DNA of 64,000 bases from Hymenobacter frigidus (lineage in GTDB: Bacteria > Bacteroidota > Bacteroidia > Cytophagales > Hymenobacteraceae): assembly GCF_014640435.1 (NCBI RefSeq), contig NZ_BMGY01000002.1, positions 1-64,000 of the forward strand, given 5' to 3'. Both the position numbers and the translations under genes were made by a program. Under the pieces are notes generated by a model. The model was given only the letters and a program-made list of their open reading frames with translations, made no database searches and was not told the origin of the DNA. Shown here in pieces: positions 55,716 through 63,841 of the stretch; within the stretch, counting starts at the first letter, position 1; the number at the start of each line of letters is the position of its first letter.

Positions 55716-57173
55716 ATGATTAAATTACCTATTAACTACCACGAGCCGCTGCCGGCGGCTTTCTATCCGGCTTCGGCTCCGCTACCCTTTTCTCGCGCTG
55801 ATTTTGGGGCTGACTTTCACTGGGGCGCGGCCGCGGCGGCTTACCAAACGGAGGGCGCGTGGCAGCACCAGGGCAAGGGACCCAGTATTTGGGACGATTT
55901 TACGCGCCGCAAAGGCACCATTCGGCGCAACGAGCACGGGCGCGTGGCCGCCGATTTCTACAACCGCTACGAAACCGACCTGGACCTGGCGCGGGGCCTC
56001 GGCCTGACTGATTTTCGCTTTTCGGCGGCTTGGTCGCGGGTGCTGCCCGAAGGCCTGGGGGCCGTAAACCGCCGCGGCCTCGACTACTACGACCGTCTGG
56101 TGGATGCCTGCTTAGAGCGCGACCTGCGGCCCTGGCTCACCCTCTACCACTGGGATTTGCCCAGTGCCCTGCAAGCCCGTGGCGGCTGGACCAATCGCAG
56201 CATTGTGGGCTGGTTTTCAGACTATGCCCAAATCATGGCCCGCCGCCTCGGCGACCGGGTGCAGCACTGGGCGGTGCTGAACGAGCCAATGGTATTTGTG
56301 GGCGCGGGGCACCTGCTGGGCGTGCACGCGCCCGGCCGGCGGCACCTTGGGGCGTTTCTGGCGGCGGCCCACCACGCCACGCTGGCCCAGGCCGAAGGTG
56401 GCCGCGCCCTGCGCGCCCTACTGCCCGATTCGGCCCAGATTGGTACCACGTTTTCGTGCTCGCACCTCACGCCGCACCGCCCGGGCAACCGCAACGACGA
56501 GGCCGCCACCCGCCGCGCCGATGCCCTGCTAAACCGCTTTTTCGTGGAACCTACCCTCGGCCTGGGCTACCCCGTGGCTGAGCTACCCGCCCTGCGCTGG
56601 CTGCTGGAACGCTACCTGAAGCCCGGCGACGACCAGCGCATGAAGTTCAGCTTCGACTTTTGGGGCGTGCAGAACTACACCCGCGAGGTGGTGAAATTCT
56701 CGCCCTGGCTGCCCTTGCAATGGGCCACGCTGGTGCCTGCCAAGCAGCGCGGCGTGCCCCACACCGACATGGGCTGGGAGGTGTTTCCAGAGTCAATTTA
56801 CCACATGCTGAAGCAGTTTGCTGCCTACCCCAACGCCCCCAGGCTGCTGGTAACCGAAAGTGGCTCAGCGTTTCCGGACGTGGTGCAGGACGGCCGCGTG
56901 CCCGACCCCGCCCGCCGCGCCTACCTGCAGGCCGCCATCGGCCAGGTGCTGCGCGCCCAGCAGGAAGGAATCGACGTAGGCGGCTACTTTGCCTGGAGCC
57001 TGACCGATAATTTTGAATGGGCCGAAGGCTACGGCCCCCGTTTTGGGCTCATCCACGTCGATTACGAAACGCAGGAGCGGATTGTGAAGGACTCCGGGCG
57101 CTGGTACCAGCAGTTTTTGGGCGGTACTGCAGTGGCGAGTGAGCCGGAGCGCGCCGCTGCGGAACGGGTGTAG
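55716..57173 (+). CDS. Glycoside hydrolase family 1 (beta-glucosidase-like)
   Basis: A 485-residue TIM-barrel glycosidase. FHWGAAAAAYQTEGAWQHQG is the N-terminal family signature. The acid/base Glu is in VLNEPMVF (near 190) and the nucleophile Glu in LLVTESGSAFPD (near 381; the common ENG is ESG). GYFAWSLTDNFEWAEGYGPR and FGLIHVDYETQERIVKDSGR are the typical C-terminal segments. There is no signal peptide, so it hydrolyses beta-linked disaccharides or glucosides in the cytosol. It is separated from the glycosyltransferase gene by palindrome copy 10. Confidence 0.95.
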   Translation: MIKLPINYHEPLPAAFYPASAPLPFSRADFGADFHWGAAAAAYQTEGAWQHQGKGPSIWDDFTRRKGTIRRNEHGRVAADFYNRYETDLDLARGLGLTDFRFSAAWSRVLPEGLGAVNRRGLDYYDRLVDACLERDLRPWLTLYHWDLPSALQARGGWTNRSIVGWFSDYAQIMARRLGDRVQHWAVLNEPMVFVGAGHLLGVHAPGRRHLGAFLAAAHHATLAQAEGGRALRALLPDSAQIGTTFSCSHLTPHRPGNRNDEAATRRADALLNRFFVEPTLGLGYPVAELPALRWLLERYLKPGDDQRMKFSFDFWGVQNYTREVVKFSPWLPLQWATLVPAKQRGVPHTDMGWEVFPESIYHMLKQFAAYPNAPRLLVTESGSAFPDVVQDGRVPDPARRAYLQAAIGQVLRAQQEGIDVGGYFAWSLTDNFEWAEGYGPRFGLIHVDYETQERIVKDSGRWYQQFLGGTAVASEPERAAAERV

Positions 57174-57199
57174 CGTGGCCGCACTAGGTTTGCGCTATG

Positions 57200-57922
57200 C
57201 TACAGCAGCATGTCCCGGCAGCTCAGAAACTTCTCAATGAGCTGCTCCGGCTGCTGCTCGTCAAATTCCCCAAAGCCAAGCACGAAGGCCGGGGCTGGCT
57301 GCACAAATTTGATGGCTTGATTCACCGCTTGCAAGTAGGGGCTGAGTCGGTTCTTATCACCATCGGCAGCAGTCATTTCGGCGTCCCAGCGCAACGCCCC
57401 CGGGTCTTTGCGCACCAAAAACGGAATTATGAAGGGGATAAACCGGCTAAAAATCGGGTTTTCATCGCTGGTCAGCCGGGTGTCGGGCCACAGGTGAAAC
57501 TCGCCGAAGGAAGCTGGTGGTACCACCACAAATTGCGCCTTCTCCAGGGTCATTTCCGCGTGCATCTCGAAGCGGTTGGGCTGGGCGTAGAACTGCGCGT
57601 AGGCCGTGTACCACACCGATATACCGGCTGGATTTATCAGTTGGTAGGGGTGAAATGAGCTGGCCACGCCCAGCCCGCCGTGGTTGCCGATAACAAGGCT
57701 ATACAGCTCTCCAAACCTCGTTAAATCAGATGATTGCCGATACGGCTGATTGGTGAAGCCATAGAGATAAAAACAGGCGAAATCGGTGAGGGAAGGGCCG
57801 GTGGGGGCAGCAGGAACAATATCAGACACGAGAAGCAGCGCTAAAAGCAGGAAGGAAGCCAGCCATGAAATGGCTTCACAATACGCAAACCTACTCGCCC
57901 TGCGCGATTTTTCCCTCGGCAT
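57200..57922 (-). CDS. Membrane-anchored protein of unknown function
   Basis: A 240-residue protein. A basic N-terminus precedes one membrane segment (ISWLASFLLLALLLVSDIVP, residues ~18-37). The remainder is extracytoplasmic-looking and rich in aromatic residues: LTDFACFYLYGFTNQPYRQS, then FEMHAEMTLEKAQFVVVPPA and GFGEFDEQQPEQLIEKFLSC. No family recognised. It is convergent with GH1 and divergent from the ADP-ribosylglycohydrolase gene. Confidence 0.65.
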   Translation of the reverse strand: MPREKSRRASRFAYCEAISWLASFLLLALLLVSDIVPAAPTGPSLTDFACFYLYGFTNQPYRQSSDLTRFGELYSLVIGNHGGLGVASSFHPYQLINPAGISVWYTAYAQFYAQPNRFEMHAEMTLEKAQFVVVPPASFGEFHLWPDTRLTSDENPIFSRFIPFIIPFLVRKDPGALRWDAEMTAADGDKNRLSPYLQAVNQAIKFVQPAPAFVLGFGEFDEQQPEQLIEKFLSCRDMLL

Positions 57923-58012
57923 TAAGGGCCTGGAACGCTTCGCAGCTTGCAGGCGCTACTGACCGGAATGGTGCGCCAATGGTTGACCGACTCCATTGGG
58001 CCGCCACGGCAC

Positions 58013-58020
58013 TTACTTTG
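58013..58020 (+). promoter_or_regulatory. -7 box (TTACTTTG) 5 nt before the ADP-ribosylglycohydrolase start
   Basis: TTACTTTG ends at 58020 and the ATG is at 58026, implying a leaderless mRNA. It also excludes the longer frame from 57996. Confidence 0.5.
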
Positions 58021-58025
58021 TACCC

Positions 58026-59003
58026 ATGCTCATGCCCGATAAGATTCCCGCTGCTGCCCGCGCCGCCCTGCTGGGCCTGGCGGTGGGCGATGCCCTTGGC
58101 GTCCCCGTCGAATTCCAGCCGCGCGCGGCCCGCATCCCTGACCCCGTGACCGGTATGCGGGCCTACGGCACGCACCGACAGCCCGCTGGTACCTGGTCCG
58201 ATGATTCGTCGCTGACTTTTTGTTTGGCCGAAACGCTGGCCCTGCCCAATGGCCGGTCTGCCGTGCCCGACCTGGGGGACTTTGCCCGGCGGAGCATCGA
58301 TTGGCTTAATAATTCCTATTGGACGGCCACGGGCGAAACCTTCGACGTAGGAAACGCCACCCGCACGGCCATCAACCGCCTGGAAAGGGGCGCTGCGCCC
58401 TCTTTGGCCGGCCCTCGCTCCGAATTTGATAACGGAAATGGTGCGCTGATGCGGATTTTGCCGTTGGTGTTTCATCAAACCTGGCAAGCCGAAGCGCTGG
58501 ATTTGAATGCTGCCTGGGCCCTGACCGAAGCAGTGGCGAACGTGACGCATGGCCATCCGCGCTCTACGCTGGGTTGTTTTCTTTATTTGCTGGTGGCTCG
58601 TAGTTTGCTCGCTGGCCATTCACCGGCCAAGGCTTGTGAGCACATGCGGCTCCAAGCAACCCCGTGGTTGAACAATGGAAGCATTCCGGCCGTCGCTGAA
58701 GTCAAGCACTACCAACGCGTATTGAACGACGCTTTGTCCAGCCTCCCGGAGGAGCAAATTCATTCCTCCGGCTACGTTGTGCACACCCTCGAAGCGGCCC
58801 TGTGGTGCCTGCTCAGGCACGACACGTATGCTGCCACCGTGCTGGCTGCCGTGAACCTGGGTGATGATGCCGACACTACCGGGGCTGTGGCCGGTGGCCT
58901 CGCGGGCTTAGCATATGGCGAAGCAGGAATACCGGCTGAGTGGCTGGTAGCAGTGGCGCGCCGCGCCGATATCGAAAATTTAGCGGCACGCCTGACACGC
59001 TAG
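58026..59003 (+). CDS. ADP-ribosylglycohydrolase family protein (DraG/ARH-like)
   Basis: A 325-residue all-helical hydrolase that removes ADP-ribose from proteins, nucleic acids or small molecules. Motifs are GLAVGDALGVPVEF (N-terminal), GTWSDDSSLTFCLAETL (metal ligands Thr/Ser-Asp-Asp), NGALMRILPL, THGHPRSTLGCF and VNLGDDADTTGAVAGGLAG (second metal group). Both dinuclear-metal clusters are intact. A tyrosine-phosphatase-like gene follows 75 nt downstream on the same strand. Confidence 0.93.
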   Translation: MLMPDKIPAAARAALLGLAVGDALGVPVEFQPRAARIPDPVTGMRAYGTHRQPAGTWSDDSSLTFCLAETLALPNGRSAVPDLGDFARRSIDWLNNSYWTATGETFDVGNATRTAINRLERGAAPSLAGPRSEFDNGNGALMRILPLVFHQTWQAEALDLNAAWALTEAVANVTHGHPRSTLGCFLYLLVARSLLAGHSPAKACEHMRLQATPWLNNGSIPAVAEVKHYQRVLNDALSSLPEEQIHSSGYVVHTLEAALWCLLRHDTYAATVLAAVNLGDDADTTGAVAGGLAGLAYGEAGIPAEWLVAVARRADIENLAARLTR

Positions 59004-59078
59004 CAGGAAGGCTGTGGAAGCGGTGTCAGGCATATTAATCAGGGGTTTAAAGTTGCCCTCATTTTGCTATCTTGTTAT

Positions 59079-59630
59079 ATGAACACAACCCCCATGCCCC
59101 GCCCGCTGCCCAACTCCTATTGGGCCACCCCACTACTGCTCGCCTCCGAGTACCCGGGAGCCAGGGAAGAGGCCACTGCGGTACATCGGCTCGATGCGTT
59201 ACTGGCCGCTGGTATTCGCGATTTTTATGACCTGACCGAAGCCGATGAGCCATTACAGCCCTACGAAGCCCTGCTGCGCGAGCGGGCGGCGCATCTGGGA
59301 GTGTCAGCTGAAAGCGTACGCTTTCGCCGCTTCCCCATTCCGGATGTGAGCGTGCCCACACCCAAGCGGTTGGCCGAGGTGCTGGCGGCCCTGGCCGACA
59401 GTGCCGCAGCGGGCCGCCGGGCCGTGGTGCATTGCTGGGGCGGCATTGGGCGCACCGGCACCGTGGTGGGCTGCCACCTGCGCCACCAGCACGGTCTGAG
59501 TGGTGATGAGGCGCTGGCCCGCATTGCGGAAGAATGGAAAGGCGTCGAGAAAAGCCAGCGCGTACTCCGCTCGCCGGAAACCGATGAGCAGGCTGATTTT
59601 GTGCGCAGCTACCAGCCGGTGGGGGCATAG
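59079..59630 (+). CDS. Dual-specificity / tyrosine phosphatase family protein
   Basis: A 183-residue cysteine phosphatase, start at ATG 59079 (MNTTPMPRPLPNSYWATPLL). The P-loop is VVHCWGGIGRTGTV, fitting HCxxGxxRT (Cys near 119), with a likely general acid Asp in RFPIPDVSVPT. Small phosphatases of this kind act on phosphoproteins, or on cyclic or phosphorylated nucleotides and inositol phosphates. It probably shares a transcript with the ADP-ribosylglycohydrolase gene. Confidence 0.9.
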   Translation: MNTTPMPRPLPNSYWATPLLLASEYPGAREEATAVHRLDALLAAGIRDFYDLTEADEPLQPYEALLRERAAHLGVSAESVRFRRFPIPDVSVPTPKRLAEVLAALADSAAAGRRAVVHCWGGIGRTGTVVGCHLRHQHGLSGDEALARIAEEWKGVEKSQRVLRSPETDEQADFVRSYQPVGA

Positions 59631-59677
59631 CCCGCGCCCCTAAGTAGCTCTGGGCGCGGAATAAGCCGGACAGTAAA

Positions 59678-60142
59678 CTATTGTACCGGTACCAGCCTCA
59701 CGCCGGTAAATAGCTGCGGGTTGCTTACCGAAGCCATGGGCTCAATGCTCAGGCGTTTATCGTACTGACTAACATTGGCCAGTTTCAGCAGGCTGGTGTA
59801 GTCGGAGGTGAGGCCGTGCTTCGTTTTCAGGAAGAAATTATTGATTTTCAGCGTAGTCGGATTGTAGCTAACGACCAAGGCGGTGGTATCGCGCCAATAG
59901 GTGTAAATCGCCTCCGTGTTCCCCGTGGGCGATTCGCGAGGCGTCCGGTCGTGGTCGGGCCGAATGGCTTGGCCGGTTAGGGGTTTGGCTATCTGGTCGG
60001 CGTTCATGCCAATTAGGGCCGGCACATCGAAAGCCCGGTTCAAACTCAATGCCGGTGTAATCGACGGGGATTCGGAAGTGGGCTGCTCGGTGCTGGCACA
60101 GCCCAGTAGCAGGGCCAACGGGAAGAGTGGGGCGTAACGCAT
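59678..60142 (-). CDS. Lipoprotein of unknown function
   Basis: A 154-residue lipoprotein with lipobox LLLGC (Cys near 15). A Ser/Thr/Pro-rich stretch precedes a small domain: FDVPALIGMNADQIAKPLTG, then YTYWRDTTALVVSYNPTTLK and KINNFFLKTKHGLTSDYTSL. The pattern DVPxLIGMNxDQI recalls small domains of secreted Cytophagales proteins but I cannot name a family. Convergent with the phosphatase gene. Confidence 0.7.
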   Translation of the reverse strand: MRYAPLFPLALLLGCASTEQPTSESPSITPALSLNRAFDVPALIGMNADQIAKPLTGQAIRPDHDRTPRESPTGNTEAIYTYWRDTTALVVSYNPTTLKINNFFLKTKHGLTSDYTSLLKLANVSQYDKRLSIEPMASVSNPQLFTGVRLVPVQ

Positions 60143-60453
60143 CGGTCAAATCGGGTAAGGTGAACAGCACTACTACGTGCCTGAGCGAGAATGTGCCATT
60201 TTTCCGGCCCTCTGTACAGCGTTGGCGCTCATGGGCCGGTCAGGGACCAAGGGAGTGGTCACTGGTCTGAGGTGGTCTGGTTAAGCAGGAGAGAATTGGG
60301 TGACATTGCCAAGTTGCTGTTATCGTTGAAATTTATAGGGCTAAAGTAGCACCACCCGCACGCAGCGGGGGCACACCATGTTGCGAATGGAAAGGCGGAT
60401 GGCCCCGGCCGCGGGGGCCGGCAACACCGAAGTAGCGGATTGCAGCATCCCTC
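60143..60453. other. 311-nt gap, one GC hairpin, no gene
   Basis: GGCCCCGGC/GCGGGGGCC at about 60399-60419 forms a stem that may terminate the cupredoxin gene on the minus strand. The small minus-strand frame here (60333-60536) overlaps the cupredoxin gene and shows no protein-like pattern. Nothing else is seen. Confidence 0.5.
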
Positions 60454-60831
60454 TTATTTAACGACCAGGCTGCCCCGCAGCATGTGCATGCCGCAGGTGA
60501 ACTCAAAGGTGCCGGCTTGCTTGGGCAAAAATTCAATGGCCGTGGTTTTAAACGGGGCCAGGTCCCGTCGGATGTTGAAGTCGGGCAGCAGCAGCTCCTC
60601 CGAGCAGGTGCCTTCCTCGTCGCGGTAGAAGTTGAGCTGCACGGGCTTGCCGTGCTCCACCTCGATGACGTTGGGCGAGTAGCCGCCCTTCACCACGATG
60701 TCGACCTGCTGCACGCCCGCTGAGGAGGACACGGCCGCCGCCACCCGGTGCGGCGCCAGAAAGAAAAACCAGCCGACAAATGCCAGCAGGCCCGCGCCCA
60801 CCAGGGTCACGATTATTTGAGAAGTATCCAT
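60454..60831 (-). CDS. Membrane-anchored cupredoxin-like protein
   Basis: A 125-residue protein with an N-terminal membrane helix (IIVTLVGAGLLAFVGWFFFL, residues ~6-25) and a cupredoxin domain. A type-1-like copper site is suggested by FEFTCGMHMLRG near the C-terminus (Cys, His, Met) together with upstream EEGTCSEELLLPDF, where the Cys may replace a His ligand. It lies 61 nt after CopA on the same strand, so it probably receives or buffers periplasmic copper exported by CopA. Confidence 0.88.
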   Translation of the reverse strand: MDTSQIIVTLVGAGLLAFVGWFFFLAPHRVAAAVSSSAGVQQVDIVVKGGYSPNVIEVEHGKPVQLNFYRDEEGTCSEELLLPDFNIRRDLAPFKTTAIEFLPKQAGTFEFTCGMHMLRGSLVVK

Positions 60832-60837
60832 CTTCTT

Positions 60838-60935
60838 GAATTAAAAATTAAAAATGAAGAATTAAAAATTGGTGAGTAAAAACGAACCGGGTTTAGGAGG
60901 GAACTGATTCCATTTTTAACTCTTCATTTTTAATT
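60838..60935. repeat. AT-rich short repeats, one inside the copA 3' end
   Basis: ATTAAAAATGAAGAATTAAA at about 60848-60867 matches, in inverted orientation, ATTAAAAATGAAGAGTTAAA at about 60934-60915. The second copy is inside copA and encodes its last residues (IKNEELKME). Such oligo(A)-rich repeats recur in many Bacteroidota genomes. Confidence 0.75.
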
Positions 60936-63271
60936 GGAGCAAAGCCGCGCAGGCGCAGCGAGTTGGTCAGTACCGACACCGAGCTCAGGGCCATGGCCGC
61001 GGCAGCTATCATGGGTGAAAGCAGCCAACCCGTGAAGGGGTACAGCAGCCCGGCCGCAATGGGAATGCCGAGCGTGTTGTAGATGAAGGCGAAAAACAGA
61101 TTCTGCTTGATAGTCCGCATGGTTTGGCGGGAGAGGTCGATGGCCGTGACCACGCCCTGCAGGTCCGAGCGCATGAGCGTGATGCCGGCCGCTTCCATGG
61201 CCACGTCGGTGCCGCCGCCCATCGCCAGCCCAATATCGGCTTGGGCCAGGGCCGGCGCGTCGTTGATGCCGTCGCCCACCATGGCCACCACGCGGCCTTC
61301 GGCCTGCAGCTCCTTCACCTTGCTGGCCTTGTCGGCTGGCAGCACCTCGGCGAAGTAGCGCTTGATGCCCACCTGCTCGGCCACCTTGGCGGCGGTCTGC
61401 TGGTTGTCGCCAGTCATCATCACCACCTCGATGCCATCGGCCTGCAGCGCCTGAATGGCGGCCAGGCTAGACTCGCGCACCGTATCGGCCACGCCAATCA
61501 GGGCGGCGACGTGCCCGCCGATGGTGGCGTACAGCACCGTTTTGGCCTGGCTCAGCAGCTGGGCCGCGGCCTGCTCCGTTTCACTGGAGAGCACCACGTT
61601 GTGCTCGCTAAGCAAGCGCCGGTTGCCGAGTAGAATAATCTGCCCATCCACGGTAGCGCCGGCCCCCCGGCCCTCGTAGGCCTGAAATGCGGTGGCAACC
61701 AGCGGCGCGGTGCCGGAAGCGCTTCCCTGCGCGTCGGCGTAGCGCACCACGGCTTCAGCCAGGGGGTGCTCGCTCTGCCGCTCCACCGCAGCCAGCAGGG
61801 GCAGCAGGTGGGCGGGCGTGTCGCCGTTGGTGGGCACGAAATCCGTCACGGCGGGCTCGCCGCGGGTGATGGTGCCGGTTTTGTCCAGCAGCACGGTGGT
61901 TACTTTCTCCGCCTTTTCCAGGGCTTCGGCGTTGCGAATCAGTACGCCGTGCTCGGCCCCTTTGCCGGTGCCCACCATGATGGCCGTGGGCGTGGCCAGC
62001 CCGAGCGCGCAGGGACAAGCGATGATGAGCACGGCCACGAAGTTGACCAGGGCCAGCGGCACGCGGCTGGCTTCGGGGGCAAAGTCAAACCAGAGCACGA
62101 ACGTGGCAATGGCAATCATGATGACCACGGGCACGAACACGGCGCTGACCTTATCAGCGAGTTGCTGAATGGGGGCGCGGCTGCCCTGGGCTTCCTCCAC
62201 CAGCTTCACAATCTGGGCCAGCATGGTTTCGGCCCCCACTTTGCTCACGCGGAAGCGGAAGGAGCCCGTTTTGTTGAGGGTGGCGCCGAACACGTTGTCG
62301 CCTTCCTTCTTTTCCACCGGCAGGCTCTCGCCGGTGAGCATGCTCTCGTCCACGGCCGAACTGCCGGAGAGAATCGTGCCGTCGGTGGCCACCTTCTCGC
62401 CGGGGCGCACCACTACTTCGTCCCCCACCAGCACTTGCTCGATGGGCACGTCCATTTCCTGGCCGCCCCGCACCACGCGGGCCGTTTTGGCCTGCAACCC
62501 CATCAGCGCCTTGATGGCGGCCGAGGTCTTGGACTTGGCGCGGCTCTCCAGCACCTTGCCGAGCAGAATCAGGGCAATGATGGTCGCGGTGGTGTCGTAG
62601 TAGACCTCGGGCATGATGCCGTGCTGCTTGAACCACTGCGGAATCAGCGTGGCGGCCAGGCTGTAGAGGAAGGCTGCGCCGGTGCCCACCGCAATCAGCG
62701 TGTCCATGCTGGCGGTGCGGTGGAGGAAGCCGTTCCAGGCCGACACGTAAAACTCGCGGCCGCTATACAGCAGCACGGGCAGGGTCAGGGCCAGCAACAC
62801 GTAGTTGAGCACGGGCATCGAAATGCGGCTCATCATGGCGGGCCAGAGCATGAGCATGCTCAGGGTCATGACCACGACCGCCAGGGCCACGGCTATCTGG
62901 AAGCGGCGCTTCAGATTTTCGTACGCGGCGGCTTTGCGGGCGTCGAGCTCCTCGTCGGAAGCCAGCACGTTGGCTGCCACGGCCGGGCTGGCCTCGTGCA
63001 CGCCGTAACCGGCCTGCTCTACGGCGGCTTTCAGGCCAGCGCGGTCAATCTGGCTCGGCAGGTATTCGATGGTGGCCTTTTCGCTGGCTAAGTTGACGGT
63101 AGCGCTTTTGACGCCGGGCGTGCGGCTCAGGGCTTTCTCCACAAAGTTGGAGCAGGAAGCGCAGGTCATGCCCTCAATGTTGAGGGTCGCCGTTTCGGTG
63201 CCGGCAACTGGCGCCGGGGGCGGGCCCACGGGCGCGGCAGGAGCCGGGTGATGGTGCTGGGTAATTTCCAT
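60893..63271 (-). CDS. copA: Copper-transporting P1B-type ATPase
   Basis: A 792-residue heavy-metal pump. One N-terminal metal-binding domain has [15 protein letters not shown]-domain TGES is in [12 protein letters not shown], the membrane ion site is the CPC of [20 protein letters not shown] (near 419), the phosphorylated Asp is in [11 protein letters not shown] (near 459), HP is in [10 protein letters not shown] and the hinge is [12 protein letters not shown]. The CPC together with the CxxC domain indicates Cu(I) export. The N-terminus has a Pro/His-rich start ([10 protein letters not shown]). The C-terminal [13 protein letters not shown] derives from an AT-rich repeat. It is followed by a cupredoxin gene. 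Confidence 0.96.
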   Translation of the reverse strand: MEITQHHHPAPAAPVGPPPAPVAGTETATLNIEGMTCASCSNFVEKALSRTPGVKSATVNLASEKATIEYLPSQIDRAGLKAAVEQAGYGVHEASPAVAANVLASDEELDARKAAAYENLKRRFQIAVALAVVVMTLSMLMLWPAMMSRISMPVLNYVLLALTLPVLLYSGREFYVSAWNGFLHRTASMDTLIAVGTGAAFLYSLAATLIPQWFKQHGIMPEVYYDTTATIIALILLGKVLESRAKSKTSAAIKALMGLQAKTARVVRGGQEMDVPIEQVLVGDEVVVRPGEKVATDGTILSGSSAVDESMLTGESLPVEKKEGDNVFGATLNKTGSFRFRVSKVGAETMLAQIVKLVEEAQGSRAPIQQLADKVSAVFVPVVIMIAIATFVLWFDFAPEASRVPLALVNFVAVLIIACPCALGLATPTAIMVGTGKGAEHGVLIRNAEALEKAEKVTTVLLDKTGTITRGEPAVTDFVPTNGDTPAHLLPLLAAVERQSEHPLAEAVVRYADAQGSASGTAPLVATAFQAYEGRGAGATVDGQIILLGNRRLLSEHNVVLSSETEQAAAQLLSQAKTVLYATIGGHVAALIGVADTVRESSLAAIQALQADGIEVVMMTGDNQQTAAKVAEQVGIKRYFAEVLPADKASKVKELQAEGRVVAMVGDGINDAPALAQADIGLAMGGGTDVAMEAAGITLMRSDLQGVVTAIDLSRQTMRTIKQNLFFAFIYNTLGIPIAAGLLYPFTGWLLSPMIAAAAMALSSVSVLTNSLRLRGFAPIKNEELKMESVPS

Positions 63272-63316
63272 AGCAAGTAAGGTACAGTGCGAACCAGTGG
63301 GAAAACCACTGACGTC

Positions 63317-63333
63317 TTAACAACACCTGTTAA
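63317..63333. promoter_or_regulatory. Palindrome TTAACA-N5-TGTTAA upstream of copA
   Basis: TTAACA (63317-63322) and TGTTAA (63328-63333) lie 46-62 bp before the copA start. A short dyad in this position may be an operator for a copper-responsive regulator; no regulator of known CueR or CsoR type is present in the window. Confidence 0.4.
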
Positions 63334-63405
63334 ACTCCTTTCCGTTGGCAATAGATGTGTAGAATTGAGCTTAGCGCTTGCAACATTCGGCGGCGGTTGC
63401 ATCAT

Positions 63406-63564
63406 AGACTTGTTCTTGAATAAGAAATGGTCAAAGATTTTAGCCGACTATGATGCCTGAATTGTCTTTTTGGTTTGGCCAAGCTTGTATCCTTTGAGCA
63501 GTTCCCGTTTCTGGCGCCAAATACGACTTGGAAAACCACCGATTTCTTATTGAGGAATAAGTCT
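63406..63564. mobile_element. MITE-like element, second copy of AGACTTGTTC ends
   Basis: The left end AGACTTGTTCTTGAATAAGA and the right end, read in reverse, AGACTTATTCCTCAATAAGA form ~27-bp imperfect inverted repeats related to those at 27627-27785, again 159 bp apart. The interior differs from that copy and has a short open stretch (VSFEQFPFLAPNTTWKTTDF) with no start of its own family. No clear target duplication. The rest of 63272-63841 holds no supported gene. Confidence 0.55.
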
Positions 63565-63808
63565 AAAGACTTGCCTGGTTACGAGTACTGCCTGCTGGAC
63601 GGAGCGCAAATAGCCGCGCAGGTGTTGCGTATCGGGAAACACCAGCGACTGCACGGACTGGAACTAGCCCAGGGCCCGGCACCGCCACCGCGGCCCAGGC
63701 AAAAGGGAAGCGCATGATGGCTGGTCGGTTAACTGCTTGGTGAATAAGGAAGCGCTGCGGCATGTTTTTTTGAAAAAAGATGAACCAATGAATGCGCAAA
63801 GATTGTAC

Positions 63809-63833
63809 GTATGAAAGTACGTTCATACATTTG
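63809..63833 (+). promoter_or_regulatory. ArsR-type operator overlapping a -7 box
   Basis: GTATGAA (63809-63815) and TTCATAC (63822-63828) form a dyad with a 6-nt spacer, close to the known ArsR/SmtB pattern (ATATGAA...TTCATAT). It overlaps the -7 box TACATTTG at 63826-63833. The start codon is at 63842, 8 nt further. Autorepression released by metal is the expected behaviour. Confidence 0.6.
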
Positions 63834-63841
63834 TGTCAGAT

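Noticed and set aside
60333..60536. 67-codon minus-strand frame near the cupredoxin gene
   Set aside because: It overlaps the cupredoxin gene out of frame and has no start signal.
63475..63717. 80-codon plus-strand frame spanning a MITE-like end
   Set aside because: It crosses the element boundary, has no promoter and turns into Pro/Arg-rich noise; at most a remnant.
63563..63826. 87-codon minus-strand frame upstream of the ArsR gene
   Set aside because: It overlaps the ArsR operator and shows no conserved pattern.
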